Shown here one piece after another: positions 1 through 9,705 of a stretch of 64,000 nucleotides of DNA. The notes beneath the pieces are model-generated. The model did not search any database, was not told the origin of the DNA, and was given only the letters and a program-made list of their open reading frames with translations. Numbering within the stretch: position 1 is the first letter of the stretch; each line of letters begins with the position of its first letter. The stretch spans positions 2,355,001 to 2,419,000 of the forward strand of contig JABAKD010000017.1 in NCBI GenBank assembly GCA_012845835.1, written 5' to 3'. The DNA is from Undaria pinnatifida (taxonomy: Eukaryota > Sar > Phaeophyceae > Laminariales > Alariaceae). A program made the translations under genes and the position numbers.

Positions 1-77
1 GTTGGAATTGTTGAGGAGGTGCGTCCGCCAACGGTCAAGATTGCACGCGTCGAACAGATCACCGATTTACACTTGAT
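1..77 (+). CDS. Tentative exon of the glutamine-rich gene, truncated by window start
   Basis: The frame starting at base 1 reads VGIVEEVRPPTVKIARVEQI and continues to a TAG at 79-81. A GT at 78-79 would end the exon with two bases of a codon, which fits the one-base start of the next candidate exon at 455. The donor (AT|GTAGAC) is weak. The alternative is that the TAG is the real end of another gene. Confidence 0.35.
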
Positions 78-3000
78 GTAGACATTTCGGGGGGAATCTG
101 TATGGTCTAGCTCTTGATACCGGGTGGGAGCTGTACGATCTGCTTGAGCAAGCACATGTTTCCGCGGTTGTATCTGTACTCTTCATGTACAGATCCTGCA
201 CAACATATCGTAACGGCAGATACAGGATCTATATGATCTATATGATCTGTATGATCTAGATTTGTGATGTGTCCGAGGTACGCTATGCTCCCCCGTATTG
301 GTAGTGTGGAGGTGGCATATTTGATCAATGTCCACATTTGGGAGACGACATGGTGAACCCTGGGAGTTTCGCTGCTGTTTTGTTTTGGTAGACGGTATCG
401 TGAACACTACTACTGCTGCTGCTGCTGTTTGCTTTTGCCAATGGGGGTGCACAGGTCTGGGAGCCAGTGCCAAGCTCGCCACTCCAACCTCTTGGCGCTG
501 GGCGGCGTTCATCGGCTACTGCCGAAGCCGGCGAGACCCCTTCACGTCAGGCTACCCGAGGAGTTTATCGGAGCGGCTATTCTGCCGGATCACCCCGCTG
601 CGCAGGCCTTGGCCGTGCGCCCCAGAGGCAAGCTAAATATATTTTCACATGATCTACGTTTTAGTCTAAACTATACCAGGTACGAAGTATATCGGGCACT
701 CGTTTGGGCTGGTCGATCTTGTTTGCTCGATTTCTTTGCGCGTGAGCTAGTGGCTAATTACTTTTTCGTTAGGTGTCAAGCTTTTTTTTTTGTTTTTCGC
801 CTGGTATAAACGTAACTCATCGGAACGCCTGTGCCCCTCCTTTTCGACTTGCGACACTCCCGGTGTTTCAAGCCAACCACTACGATGGAGGTGTGCACTT
901 TTTTTGCTGAGGTCCCTCACTTGCGGAGCTTAAGACATGTCCTTCTTAACCCAAAAACTGTTTTTGTTTTTGGAAAATAAGTAAACCTGCTTTATCGCGG
1001 ATGAAACATCCCATGGCCAAGGTGTACAACGAGAATCATGCAAAAAAAGAAGCCTATTATTTATTTTTTTTCCGACGATTTTGGGTTAAGGAGCCCCGTC
1101 ATTAAGAAAACAAAACAGCCAAAAAACGGTGTACCTATATCGTAGCACGAGTTACATGTACTTCATGTATGAATTAAATGTCGTGCTTAATTAACCCTTT
1201 TACAACCCCAAAACCCTTCGCTACACTAGTTCCAAGTTATTTGTACCCAAGAAGGGTTTCCATTGGTGAAGGGATGACTTGTTTTTGAAGTATTTTTTCG
1301 GGTATGCGGTGTTTGTCGCTTTTTTTTCACCAGGTATGAATTTGTTTGTTTAGCGGCCTGCCTCCCTGACTGCTGTGTTGGTGTTACTTTTTTTTGTTTT
1401 TTTTTTACACCAGGTGTAGACTATGTTTTGCGTTTATGTTACATACACCGCGGACTGGGCGCTGTCTCTGAAGTATTTTTCAATGCTAGAGTGTACACCG
1501 GAAACAAATGTGCTGATGCTGGTAATCCGTGTATGCACGTACGCTGATTTCTTTCTCTGATTTTGCTTACATTTCTTATCGGAGGCCCACGAATTGCGTC
1601 GATTGTGTACGCTATTATTAGTATTAGCATTAACCGATAAAATTATCATAAATTCGCCAGCTGTAAGTTGGATAAGTTAGGGTCGATACTCATATTTGAA
1701 AGCTGCGTGATACACGGGCCATTATTATGATTCTTTACTAGTGTTTTTATTATTGTTATTAATATGTTGTTGCTCTTCTTCCTCTTGGCGGTGTTGCTGT
1801 TATTGGTAGTAGTACCATTTTTTCTTGAGGTGTTCTTCCACTCCTGAGTTATTTGAGCTTGTCTTGTACCTTGAGGTATTATTTCACTCCGGAGTTATTT
1901 GAGCTGGTCTTGTGACCACAGACTAGGTTATGGCGATGAGCTACAGTGGATGTTCCTCTGTAGTGCCGGTTGAGCAGTGCAGGCTGTCCCCTATAGTGCG
2001 TGTGAAATCGCTTGGCACAGATGGGCACAACCAGCAGTGTCAGCATGCGAAGTAGTGCCGGTTGTCCCCTATATTGCCGGTATTTCCGGCTGGCACATAC
2101 CAGTACTGTATTAATACAGGGACCACTACTGTCATGTGAGAACTACAACATGTGCGCGGTTGTGTGTTTTTGGTGAACCATCCGCCCCCCCAGTTTGAGC
2201 CGTCCCACCAAGTATTCTTTGCCGCTGAACATGTGGTACCGTGAAGAACGGGCGGACAACTGAGACATACTGATCGCGGTTACCCCTTCCCCACTCCCCC
2301 CCTCCCTCCCTCCCTCCCCCCCTCCCTCTCTCCTCCCCTCCCCTCCCCTCCTTGCTTGTCAACTCCCTTGAAACACGCGTTATGCGGACCTATTATACGC
2401 CCCACTGCTGTCCATGCATATGCAAATGCAGTTCCGCTTGTGCCGGTTGCTAGCGCGGCTGGTCGACAAGCCTTCATGGCAAGGTTCACGGCCTTGGTGA
2501 AGGCGGTGCAGAAGAAGCCTATTCCGCCGCCAATCCCTGGCTGTGACAATCCGGAGGTGAGCACGAGGGCGTGTAATGCCTTCTGTGTAGTGATGTACTT
2601 GTACGTGTATGCCACTTCTTTTTTTTTGTTGCTTTTGCTCTTTTGTACCTGGTATTTTTTCTGTGTTTGGTGATTTAGCGTGCTTGTTGTAGTTTTGTGT
2701 TTTGTAATTCGAGTTGTATAAACAACCGGAGTGTTTTTTCTATGTTTGTAGTGTCCCTGGTTGGGAGAACCCGGAGGTGGGTGGAAGCGTGGGATCCGGT
2801 CGATCGCGGTAACGAAATACCCTATTTGATGCATATTGATTTGTTTTTTTGGCGGTTTGCTTTCTGCGCTTGTTTGTTTTTGTTCTTGTTGGGGGTTTTA
2901 TGGACTTGGTGTTTAGTTGTGGTTTGGTTTTATTTACTTTGTATGTTGTGTGTATAAACTACCCGATGTATGTTTTGCGTTTGTGTTGTTTTAAGCTGGC

Positions 3001-4692
3001 GGGAAAACGTATTTGAGTTCGGTTTCATGCGAGGTGTTGGATTTCTCGACGTTTCGGGCTTGAGGCACCCGAGCGCTTTTGAGCCTGCGTAGCAGCCGAA
3101 GGGCGCATGCCCCTGCCATTGCGATGAGTTTAGTCAACCCACCTCCCTCCGACCCCCCTTTTTTGTCCTGTCCTGTCCTGTCCTGTCCTGTCCTGTCCTG
3201 TCCTGTCCTGTCCTGTCCTGTCCTGTCCTGTCCTGTCCTGTCCTGTCCTGTCCTGTGCTATCCGTCCTGTCCTGTCCTGTCCTGTCCTGTCCTGTCCTGT
3301 CCTGTCCTGTCCTGTCCTGTCCTGTCCTGTCCTGTCCTGTCCTGTCCTGTCCTGTCCTGTCCTGTCCTGTCCTGTCCTGTCCTGTCCTGTCCTGTCCTGT
3401 CCTGTCCTGTCCTGTCCTGTCCTGTCCTGTCCTGTCCTGTCCTGTCCTGTCCGGTCCGGTCCTGTCCTGTCCTGTCCTGTCCTATCCTGTCCTGTCCTGT
3501 CCTGTCCTGTCCTGTCCTGTCCTGTCCTGTCCTGTCCTGTCCTGTCCTGTCCTGTCCTGTCCTGTCCTATCTGTTTTGGACTTTTTCGATCATAGGCGGC
3601 TATTCAGGGTGCACACATCAGCCACGGCAAGGCTGCTGAAGAAGGTTAGTGCGCTATTTTTGCGATCCTTCCGTACCAAGGTCGTACAAACACCCTGTGC
3701 GTAGGTGGTCGGATATAAAAGTTATGCGGCCATTTGATCGCACACCAAGAAAAACTGGAGTATGTGCCCGACACGCTGCTTGTGAAGTGTATGCTATGAT
3801 ACGAAGTATGATCAATCGTCCAGAGTATTTTACACTGTTTCACTTCGTACATACTTGAAATCCACCCTAAAACAACGCAGTATATGCCCGAAACGAGGCT
3901 GAGCTGTAGAGGAGTGACCACGGTGTGTTATTAAACAATACCAGGTAGCTTTAATATACGAAGCCAATACGCGTAAAACATAGTATGCGTGGTATGGTAC
4001 ACTATGCTCACCCCGCCTCCGTCCATTACGTCCGTGCAATATTTGCAGCTGGCGCGGCTGGTGCTCTTGCCCCTACGCAGATCACAGACAGACAGCGGGC
4101 TCACATGCTCCAGCAGCAACAACAGTTGTTGGAACAGCAGCAGCAAGTGCAACTGGTGAGGGTTTTTCGGTCGTCTTGGTTTTTGTTGGTGGCGGTTATG
4201 GCCTTGCTTTATGTTGGTTTTGCTCTTTGTTGTTGTTGTTCTGTTGCTGCTGCTGCTGTCGCTGCTGTTGTTGGTGTTGTGTTGTACCTGTTTATTCGGG
4301 TTTGGTTGTTTTCCGTTATCGCTTTTGCTTCTGCTGTGTTTCCACTCTCCGGAGGCAGTTTTCCCCCCCTCGTTTACGTTTGCGGTGGCGTGCGTACCTC
4401 GTCTGGACCTGTCTTTGTCACCCCCCCCCCATCCCTCCGTAGAAACCCGACATGCTCCGTCCCGCCATTGTGGGTATGCGAGGGTCTAATAGCTATGGTC
4501 ATACGACTACGGCCATGCCTGAATATCGAGTACACCCCCCCTCCCTCCCTTCCGTCCCTCCGTCCCTCCCCCTGATCTCCCATCCTACATTTTCCGCGCC
4601 CTGTTATCCCCCCGCCCCCGCTCCACCGGCAGGCTCACCGACAACAGCAGCAGCAGCAGCAGCAGCAACACCACGCAGCCCAGCAGGCCCTG

Positions 4693-4723
<31 letters not shown>

Positions 4724-4764
4724 TGGCCATCGCGCAGCAGCACGCAGCAGTCGCCGCGCAACAA

Positions 4765-4796
<32 letters not shown>

Positions 4797-7700
4797 GCAG
4801 CAGCAGCAAGCAATTGCAGCACAGCAACGTCAACAGCAGCATCAGCAGGCGGCGGCGGCGGCAGGTGGGATGAATCAGAACACTACTGGTAACACCGTGG
4901 GTAACACGGTACATATTCGGGGGGCTATCCGAGGGCAGTAGGGATCCCTCAATAAGATGGTATCCCTATATAAGGCGGTATCCCGATATAAAGCGGTCAA
5001 AATCGCTTAACGCGACTGGGGAATTGCACTCATGACCTGGAATTAATTAGTGCGATTTATTCCTATAAGGCGGTCGTATTTCTCTGGCACACCACCGCCT
5101 TACTGGGGTACGTAAAGAAATTCGGAGGCTTTTTTGGTGTGCTGTATTTTGCGGTGATACGAGGATTGCAACGCCATGACCCCTGTGCGAGTTCAAAGGG
5201 GAAAAGTGTCGAGCTTACACGACGACGACAGCATCGACCGCACGAAGAAGCCGGGGCTGCTGGGGTAGAAAAGGCGCGCGTGTGAAGTGCAATTTAGGGA
5301 GACGTAGGAGACGACACGCGCAGGCGGCTTGATGCTTGTACTTATTGCTGCACGCTTTTCCTATCCCGCTGAAAAGAGCGCGTTTTTTTCTCGTTCTTTT
5401 AGATCGGTACACTACACCACGATTTTTGTTTTGGTCGCTATATACACCAGGGTTTTGTAGGTCGCATACCAGTCTACAAGTAGATCCCTAAGTTCAAGCC
5501 ACTGTTCCAAACTAATATCCAATACAGTAGGATGCCCTATATAGTGCGGGTCATATAGTGCGGGTGTCCGATATTGTGCGGGTGAAATCGTTTGGCACAA
5601 TATAGACCCCTCTATAGTGGTCGGTTTTTATATAGTGCGGGTGCCCGGTATAGTGCGGGTAAATTTTCGTGACACATACCCGCACTATATAGGGCCACCT
5701 ACTGTACCCGGTATATTTATACGTGGCTTACATTCGGGCCCAGATTGGTGTATTATATCTGAGGCCCACAATGGTTTATACGTACCCGCTTTTTCCATCT
5801 AGACTATGGCATGACTCTTATTCGTCTTTTTATTCTGCTCTTTCGGCAATTGTGCGGCAGGAGTCGGCCATGGACTCCAACCCCAAGTGAACGTAATACC
5901 CTCATCAACGGCTAACCCACAGCTTCAGCAGCAGCAACAACTTCAGCAGCAGCAGCAGCAGGGAGTGGGGGGGGCTGTGGGGGGAGCGGTGTCAGCAGCC
6001 GGCGGCGGAATCATTCCCGGAGGTCCTGGATCCGTCGGCATGTCTGTCTCCGTGCCGATCGTTGGGGCGGTGGGGGCTGGACCGGGAGCGGGGGTGCCCA
6101 CATCCCCAGCGCACAGTCTAGCGGCTAACCTTTCGTCTCAAGTCAGGTAAGGATGGGGTCAGGATTGGGGTTCGGATGAAGGGTTGCCACGTCCCCAGCG
6201 ACGGTGTGGTGGTTAACCTTTCCCCTGAAGTCAGGTCAGGCAGGGGTCAGGGTGGGGTCAAGGCTAGGGTTAGAGTTGTGGATACCCGCGTCCCCAACGC
6301 ACGGCCTGGCGGCTAATCTTGCGCCTCAAGTCAAGTCAGGCGGGGGTCAGGTTGGGGTCGGGGTGGGGTCATGGCAGCACAGTCTGGCGCTAGTCTTTCG
6401 TCTCAAGTCAGGTAAGGGAGGGGTTCGGGTGGGGTCAGGAAGGGGTCAGGGTGAGGTCAAGGAGGGATCAGGGAGGGATCAGCGTCTGGTACATCGATTG
6501 TCGGTCTAGTTTGACGCGTCAAAGCCTCTGCAGACTTAGCTGGTATTATTGTGTTTTTTGTATGGGAATTTCGTCGACGGCTGTCCGTCGAGGGCCAAGA
6601 GTTCCGTCAGCCGACAACTTTGGTCAGGATGGGGTCAAGGAGGGGTCGGGCAAGGGTCAAGAGGGGGTACGGGTGAGGTCGAATAGGTTTGGTGACGGCC
6701 TTTATTTGACCCGTCAAGCCCTCCTTAGACGTAATGTTCTGGTTTTAGTGCGGGCGTCAAGGGGCAAGAATGCCGCCGACCGACATCTTCGGTCAGGACG
6801 GGGTCTTGGAGGGATGAGGCGGGGGTCAGGGTGGGGTCTAATACGTTAGTTGACGGTCTAGTTTTCACCCGGCAAGACCTTCTTAGACTTGAAAACGCTG
6901 ATTTCGGCTGTCCGTCAAGGAGCAACAATGCCGTCAACCAACATCTTTGGTTAGGGTGGGGTCAGAGTGGGCTACGGGAGGGGCCAGAAAGGGGTCAGGG
7001 CAGGATCAGGCCTAAGGGTGGGGTTAAGTTGGGATTAGGGTAGGGGTCAGGGTGGGGTCAGAGAGAGGTTAGGGTAGGTCTGGATGTGGTCAAGGAGAAG
7101 TTGGATGGGGGGATCGGGGAGTGATTGGGGTGGGGTCAGAGTGGGATCAGAAAGGAGTTAGGCAGGAATCAGGGCGGCGGAGGATGGGTTTCTTTACAGT
7201 ATGACCTCGTGTCTGGTACGAAGTAGCCACAGGCGTGTTTAGTTGGGTATATGCTACGGGGTACTCAAAGGCGTGTTCTTGTTCTAGTCCCAAAAGCTTA
7301 ACTCGCTCTTGTTACAGACAGTTAGTCTTGTCTTTATTTCATACCAGGTACCTTTTATGCATCTCCCTGTCTCTGTCTCTGCATCTCTGCGTATCCGTAC
7401 CAGGTATATCTATAATATGTGACCTTGTGTCTATTTTCTCCCTTTTCTTTTCATGTCTGCCTCAGAGCACTGTTGACGCGAACCCCTAGCCGTGGCGGAG
7501 CAGGGGGGGGCGCGGGGTCCACCCACCAAGTTCTCGAGGCCCTTCGGCTGCACCCGCAGCTAACGGCGAAGATCCAGGCCACGATACACCGCACAGACAC
7601 CACCGATTCCCAAAAGGTACGTTGCGGCAAAATACAAAACGTGAGATTATCATTATTCTTTTGCTGCTACGTTGTTAATATCTAGTGTGTATCATACCAG

Positions 7701-8601
7701 GTATGCTTTAATCTATTTTGATACGTGTATGTTCAGTTTAATTTGTTTCTCTTTTACCTGTGGTTGGGTTGGTTATGTTGTTTCGTGTTCTTTTTCTCTA
7801 CGGTGGATGCGGTGGCGAGGCTGTGGAGGTCTAAGAGTAGCACTTTATTTGTCTGGGTTTCCGCATTGGCGGAAGGGGGGGGGCGGGGGCGGGCGGAGGC
7901 TGCGACCCGGTTTCACGATAAATATCTCGACCTTGGATGAACGGAACGACGTTCGGTGCTTGCAGTTACGGCAAACATGATACAAGATCTCCCCCGCCGC
8001 CCCCCGCCCCCCCTCAGTTTTTATGTAATATATGGAAAAAGCGTAATGAGCACCCAAATGTTGGAGGTGTCTCTGTTAGGTGTAGGAACGGTGCTCCGTC
8101 TCGAAAGACGCGTAGCCAATAGTGAAATGACTAAGGCAAGCAACAAATGAGTACCCCCCCCCCATCTGCCTCGCCTCCCCTCCCGACGGCCAAAGAGGAA
8201 GGGGATAAGACTCGCTAACATGTTTTATGCAATACCTGTATGGAAGAAGCGTACTGAGCGCCCAAGTATTGGAGGTGTGTATGTTACGAGTTGGACGGGT
8301 GCTCCGTCTCGAAAGGTGTGCGTGGTCAACGGTCAAATAACTAAGGCAAGCAACAAATGAGTGAGTACCCCACCCCCCCTCCCTCCGTCAAATAACTGTA
8401 GCAAGCAACAAATATGTGCCCCCCCCCCCCCCCCCCCCCCACGCGCTCTCCGTCCCCTCCATCCCCCCTGGCCATCGTACCACACACGCCTTATTATGTG
8501 TAGGTGGAAGCGCTGGCGAGTATGCTGAGTGCGGCTCGATCAGGGGGCTCCGCAGGGGCAGGCGGGGCAAGCGCTGGTGGTGCCACCGGGAGAGGGACGT
8601 A
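1..8601 (+). CDS. Glutamine-rich multi-exon protein, 3' part of gene
   Basis: Nine exons chain with matching splice phases: 1-77, 455-627, 2432-2556, 3596-3644, 4049-4155, 4633-4888, 5861-6146, 7466-7616 and 8503-8601 (stop TAA at 8599-8601). The 5' end lies outside the window. The visible product is about 440 residues. It has a short mixed N-terminal part, then a segment with FTALVKAVQKKPIPPPIPG, then long polyglutamine/alanine tracts (exons at 4049-6146), a Gly/Ala/Val-rich stretch, a short helical-looking segment containing HPQLTAKIQATIHRTD, and a Gly/Ala/Ser tail. Polyglutamine plus Gly/Ala-rich low complexity is common in nuclear transcription or chromatin co-factors, but no catalytic or DNA-binding domain is recognised. 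A faint resemblance of the exon at 2432-2556 to the start of an ARID domain is too weak to name it. The six exons from 3596 on are the best supported; the first two are tentative. Confidence 0.65.
455..627 (+). CDS. Tentative exon with a GC donor
   Basis: The acceptor is ...GCACAG|GTCTGG. The frame fitting the flanking exons reads through LHVRLPEEFIGAAILPDHPA. It ends at CCCAGAG|GCAAGC, which matches the GC-AG type donor; no GT donor is close. All three frames are open here, so the frame rests on phase compatibility and on the look of the protein. Confidence 0.35.
628..2431 (+). other. Putative intron, no gene seen
   Basis: A T-rich stretch between two candidate exons. It contains several copies of the TACCAGGTA motif, a dispersed repeat at about 905-1100 related (in reverse) to DNA at 17.45 and 40.03 kb, a degenerate repeat with tatagtgccgg motifs at 1960-2115, and a pyrimidine-rich run at 2284-2352. 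No credible coding frame was found. Confidence 0.5.
1960..2115. repeat. Degenerate tatagtgcgg/tatagtgccgg repeat
   Basis: CTATAGTGCGTGTGAAATCG and related phrases with GCCGGT recur here. The same phrases, including GTGAAATCG followed by TTGGCACA, are at 5520-5720, and a related CCGGCACTATA family forms the array at 55.16-56.04 kb. Confidence 0.5.
2432..2556 (+). CDS. Exon of the glutamine-rich gene
   Basis: The acceptor ATGCAAATGCAG precedes base 2432 and the donor is CCGGAG|GTGAGC. The frame contains ASAAGRQAFMARFTALVKAV followed by a lysine/proline segment and ends in phase 0. The start is less certain than the donor, because the frame is open upstream to about 2356. Confidence 0.55.
3164..3568. 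repeat. (TGTCC)n pentanucleotide satellite
   Basis: About 80 tandem copies of TGTCC over 405 bp, with three short interruptions (near 3255, 3451 and 3482). It lies inside an intron and ends only about 27 bp before the acceptor of the next exon, so on the sense strand it forms a long pyrimidine-biased tract immediately upstream of a splice site. Apparent Leu-Ser-Cys-Pro-Val reading frames over it are artefacts. Confidence 0.97.
3596..3644 (+). CDS. Short exon of the glutamine-rich gene
   Basis: The acceptor is ATCATAG|GCGGCT and the donor GAAGAAG|GTTAGT. The 49-bp exon reads AAIQGAHISHGKAAEE plus one base, starting in phase 0 after the 2556 donor and joining in phase to the exon at 4049. Confidence 0.5.
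4049..4155 (+). CDS. Exon with first polyglutamine tract
   Basis: The acceptor is ATATTTGCAG and the donor CAACTG|GTGAGG. The exon encodes GAAGALAPTQITDRQRAHML followed by two short glutamine runs. It starts with two bases completing an alanine codon and ends in phase 0. The glutamine codons are mostly CAG with some CAA. Confidence 0.7.
4445..4525 (+). repeat. Dispersed ~75-bp motif, copy 1
   Basis: This contains GACATGCTCCGTCCCG, then a GCATGCGAGGGTCTA-like block and a CTACGGCCATGC-like end. The same arrangement recurs at 14,763, 37,855 and 47,290 on the plus strand and at 21,170, 21,660, 43,527 and about 44,005 on the minus strand. Confidence 0.6.
4633..4888 (+). CDS. Polyglutamine/alanine exon
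   Basis: The acceptor is CTCCACCGGCAG and the donor CACTACTG|GTAACA. The exon starts in phase 0 and is dominated by CAG/CAA glutamine runs separated by Ala-rich breaks such as LAIAQQHAAVAAQ. It ends GGMNQNTTG with one base carried to the next exon. The run is imperfect (mixed CAG/CAA), which makes it less prone to slippage than a pure CAG tract. Confidence 0.75.
4930..5105 (-). repeat. Relative of the GACCGCCTTATATCGGGA satellite, inverted
   Basis: Phrases such as TATCCCTATATAAGGCGGT and TATCCCGATATAAAGCGGTC are the reverse complement of the 106-bp satellite family at 62.64-63.26 kb. The shared flank includes a sequence near ACTCATGACC. This copy is not tandemly expanded. Confidence 0.6.
5520..5720. 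repeat. CTATATAGTGCGGGT repeat
   Basis: ATATAGTGCGGGT is repeated about five times, in both orientations (ACCCGCACTATATAGG at 5685-5700). It lies in an intron and is related to the elements at 1.96 kb and 55.2-56.0 kb. Confidence 0.6.
5861..6146 (+). CDS. Gln- then Gly/Ala/Val-rich exon
   Basis: The acceptor is GTGCGGCAG|GAGTCG and the donor AAGTCAG|GTAAGG, both strong. The exon begins with two bases that complete the glycine codon begun at 4888. It encodes two glutamine runs, then a low-complexity stretch with GGAVSAAGGGIIPGGPG, and ends SLAANLSSQVR. Confidence 0.8.
6499..6615. repeat. Fold-back unit 1 in intron
   Basis: A sequence starting GTCGGTCTAGTTTGAC and ending CCGTCAGCCGAC. This is the most diverged of three single-unit copies of the family that is expanded at 23.16 and 45.52 kb. 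Confidence 0.5.
6691..6785. repeat. Fold-back unit 2 in intron
   Basis: It starts GGTGACGGCC, contains the core CCTTAGACGTAATGTTCTGG, and ends near CCGCCGACCGACATC. It belongs to the same family as the units at 6499 and 6849. Confidence 0.5.
6849..6938. repeat. Fold-back unit 3 in intron
   Basis: Bounded by an 8-bp perfect inverted repeat, GTTGACGG at 6849-6856 and CCGTCAAC at 6931-6938. The interior contains the family core TTCTTAGACTTGAAAACG. Confidence 0.6.
7466..7616 (+). CDS. Exon with short helical segment
   Basis: The acceptor is CTGCCTCAG and the donor CAAAAG|GTACGT. The exon completes an Arg codon, then encodes a Gly-rich linker and HQVLEALRLHPQLTAKIQAT followed by IHRTDTTDSQK. The amphipathic Leu/Ile spacing suggests helices, but no family is recognised. 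Confidence 0.75.
8008..8150 (+). mobile_element. LINE 3' end fragment 1
   Basis: The frame reads FLCNIWKKRNEHPNVGGVSV and continues RCRNGAPSRK to a stop. The same peptide signature (NVGGVSIRSRHGAPSRKG) is in the LINE on the minus strand at 25.5-25.6 kb. The fragment ends AAGGCAAGCAACAAATGAGT followed by CCCC, and a C-rich run also precedes it. It lies in the intron before the last exon of the glutamine-rich gene. Confidence 0.75.
8222..8377 (+). mobile_element. LINE 3' end fragment 2
   Basis: A second, more diverged copy of the same LINE terminus (GGAAGAAGCGTACTGAGCG ... AAGGCAAGCAACAAATGAGT). It is followed by a C-rich run, and a further scrap of the terminus (GCAAGCAACAAATATGTG) at 8400-8418 is followed by a run of about 20 C. 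Confidence 0.7.
8503..8601 (+). CDS. Terminal exon of the glutamine-rich gene
   Basis: The acceptor is TTATGTGTAG|GTGGAA. It starts in phase 0 after the 7616 donor, reads VEALASMLSAARSGGSAGAG and ends with a Gly/Ala/Thr tail and TAA. The helical start VEALASML continues the pattern of the previous exon. Confidence 0.65.
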
Positions 8602-8777
8602 AATTGACCCGTTTAGGATTAGTGCCTGTTTCATTTCGATGGTGGTGGTGACTGGTCTACTCTTTGGGAGGGGATGGCGGGGGGGGGGGATTGGGGGACA
8701 GGGGACGGGGGGTGGGGGGGCTGGTGGTCGCTGTGTCACTGCTGTCCATAAGACGTTCGCAGCTAGCTGGCTAAAAT

Positions 8778-9272
8778 TGATGCCACTGGCTGAATTTGCC
8801 ACTGGTTTGATGAAGCGAACCACTGTGTGAAACCTGCCACTGGTTTGATGAAACGACCACTGACTGTGAAACCGTCACTGACTGAAACTGCCACTGGTTG
8901 ATTAAACGGACCACTGGCTGAAAGTTTCGCTGACTGAAAACTGCCACTATTAATAGTTGAAAGAACCACTGGTTGAAACGACCACTGACTGAACTTGCCA
9001 CTGGTTGATGAAGTAGCCAGTGGCTGAAGCTGTTAAATCGCTGAAGCTGATGCCACTGGCTGAAACTGCCGCTGGCTGAAACTGCAATTGGTTGAGATTA
9101 TCACGGGCTGAAACTGCCACTGGCTGAAACGACCACTGGCTGAAAATGTCTCTGGTTGAAACGACCACTGGTTGAAACGACCACTGGCTGAAACTGTCAC
9201 TGGTTGAAACTGTTGAAAAAGTCACCGGCCGAAATGCCACTGGCTGAAGCTAGCACTGGCACTGTCACTGGC
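8778..9272. repeat. CACTGGCTGAAA minisatellite
   Basis: About 25 imperfect repeats of CCACTGGCTGAAACGA/CTG with variants (GGTTGAAA, GACTGAAA). Unit length varies between about 12 and 22 bp. It lies just downstream of the glutamine-rich gene. Open frames on the minus strand (Ser/Gln/Val/Phe repeats) follow from the repeat and are not taken as genes. Confidence 0.9.
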
Positions 9273-9705
9273 TTGCAGTAGTGGCTTTTGTGGGTAGGCG
9301 GTAATCGAAAGGGGGGGAGGGCTGTTTAGAAGTTTGTTGGGCGTAAATATGTCACGGGTAGAACCGGAGTAGTAGTGGTGTGTGTGAAAGCATCCGGTGT
9401 ATATGTCCTGTGATCGGAAATTGTGTGTGCGGTGCTTGGTGCATACGCAGGCACGCGATCGACACTTTTTCCATCTCGCGCTCGCTCGCTCGCCTTTGCT
9501 CCGTGTGGTAGGTGGCAAGTAAAAAAACACGGACGTGTGTCTGGCTTGGCTTGGCTTAGGCGTAAGGGGTGTGTTTTTTCTGTGTGTTCAGCGGGCGTGC
9601 CTACTGCTGCTGTTGCGAGCCGGCGGCAGTTGCCTCATACCATTATCTCTCCGTCGTACGGTTGGTTGATTGAAGTTTTATTTTACGTTTTCGGGTTGAG
9701 ATTTA
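9273..9705. other. Intergenic, nothing recognised
   Basis: Between the minisatellite and the start of the duplicated block. No supported coding frame, RNA or repeat was seen. Confidence 0.4.

Larger units (their letters stand above)
6150..7190. repeat. G-rich minisatellite (AGGGGTCAGGGTGGGGTCA) in intron
   Basis: The intron after 6146 is filled by degenerate GGGGTCAGG/GGGGTCAAGG repeats. They are interrupted by three copies of a fold-back unit (separate entries) and by partial duplicates of the preceding exon end (CTAACCTTTCGTCTCAAGTC at 6124 recurs as CTGAAGTCAGG and CTCAAGTCAAGTCAGG). The array seems to have grown partly from the exon-intron boundary itself. Confidence 0.8.

Noticed and set aside
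2432..2556. ARID domain assignment for the glutamine-rich protein
   Set aside because: Only a short Lys/Pro-rich phrase is suggestive; the rest of the domain is not found in the following exons.
2751..2775. Possible 25-bp microexon (TTGTAG|TGTCCC ... CCGGAG|GTGGGT)
   Set aside because: It resembles the end of the preceding exon but its length would break the otherwise consistent phase.
3079..3704. Open frames of Leu-Ser-Cys-Pro-Val repeats
   Set aside because: Translation of the TGTCC satellite inside an intron.
8770..9530. Minus-strand Ser/Gln/Val/Phe-repeat frames
   Set aside because: Produced by the CACTGGCTGAAA minisatellite.
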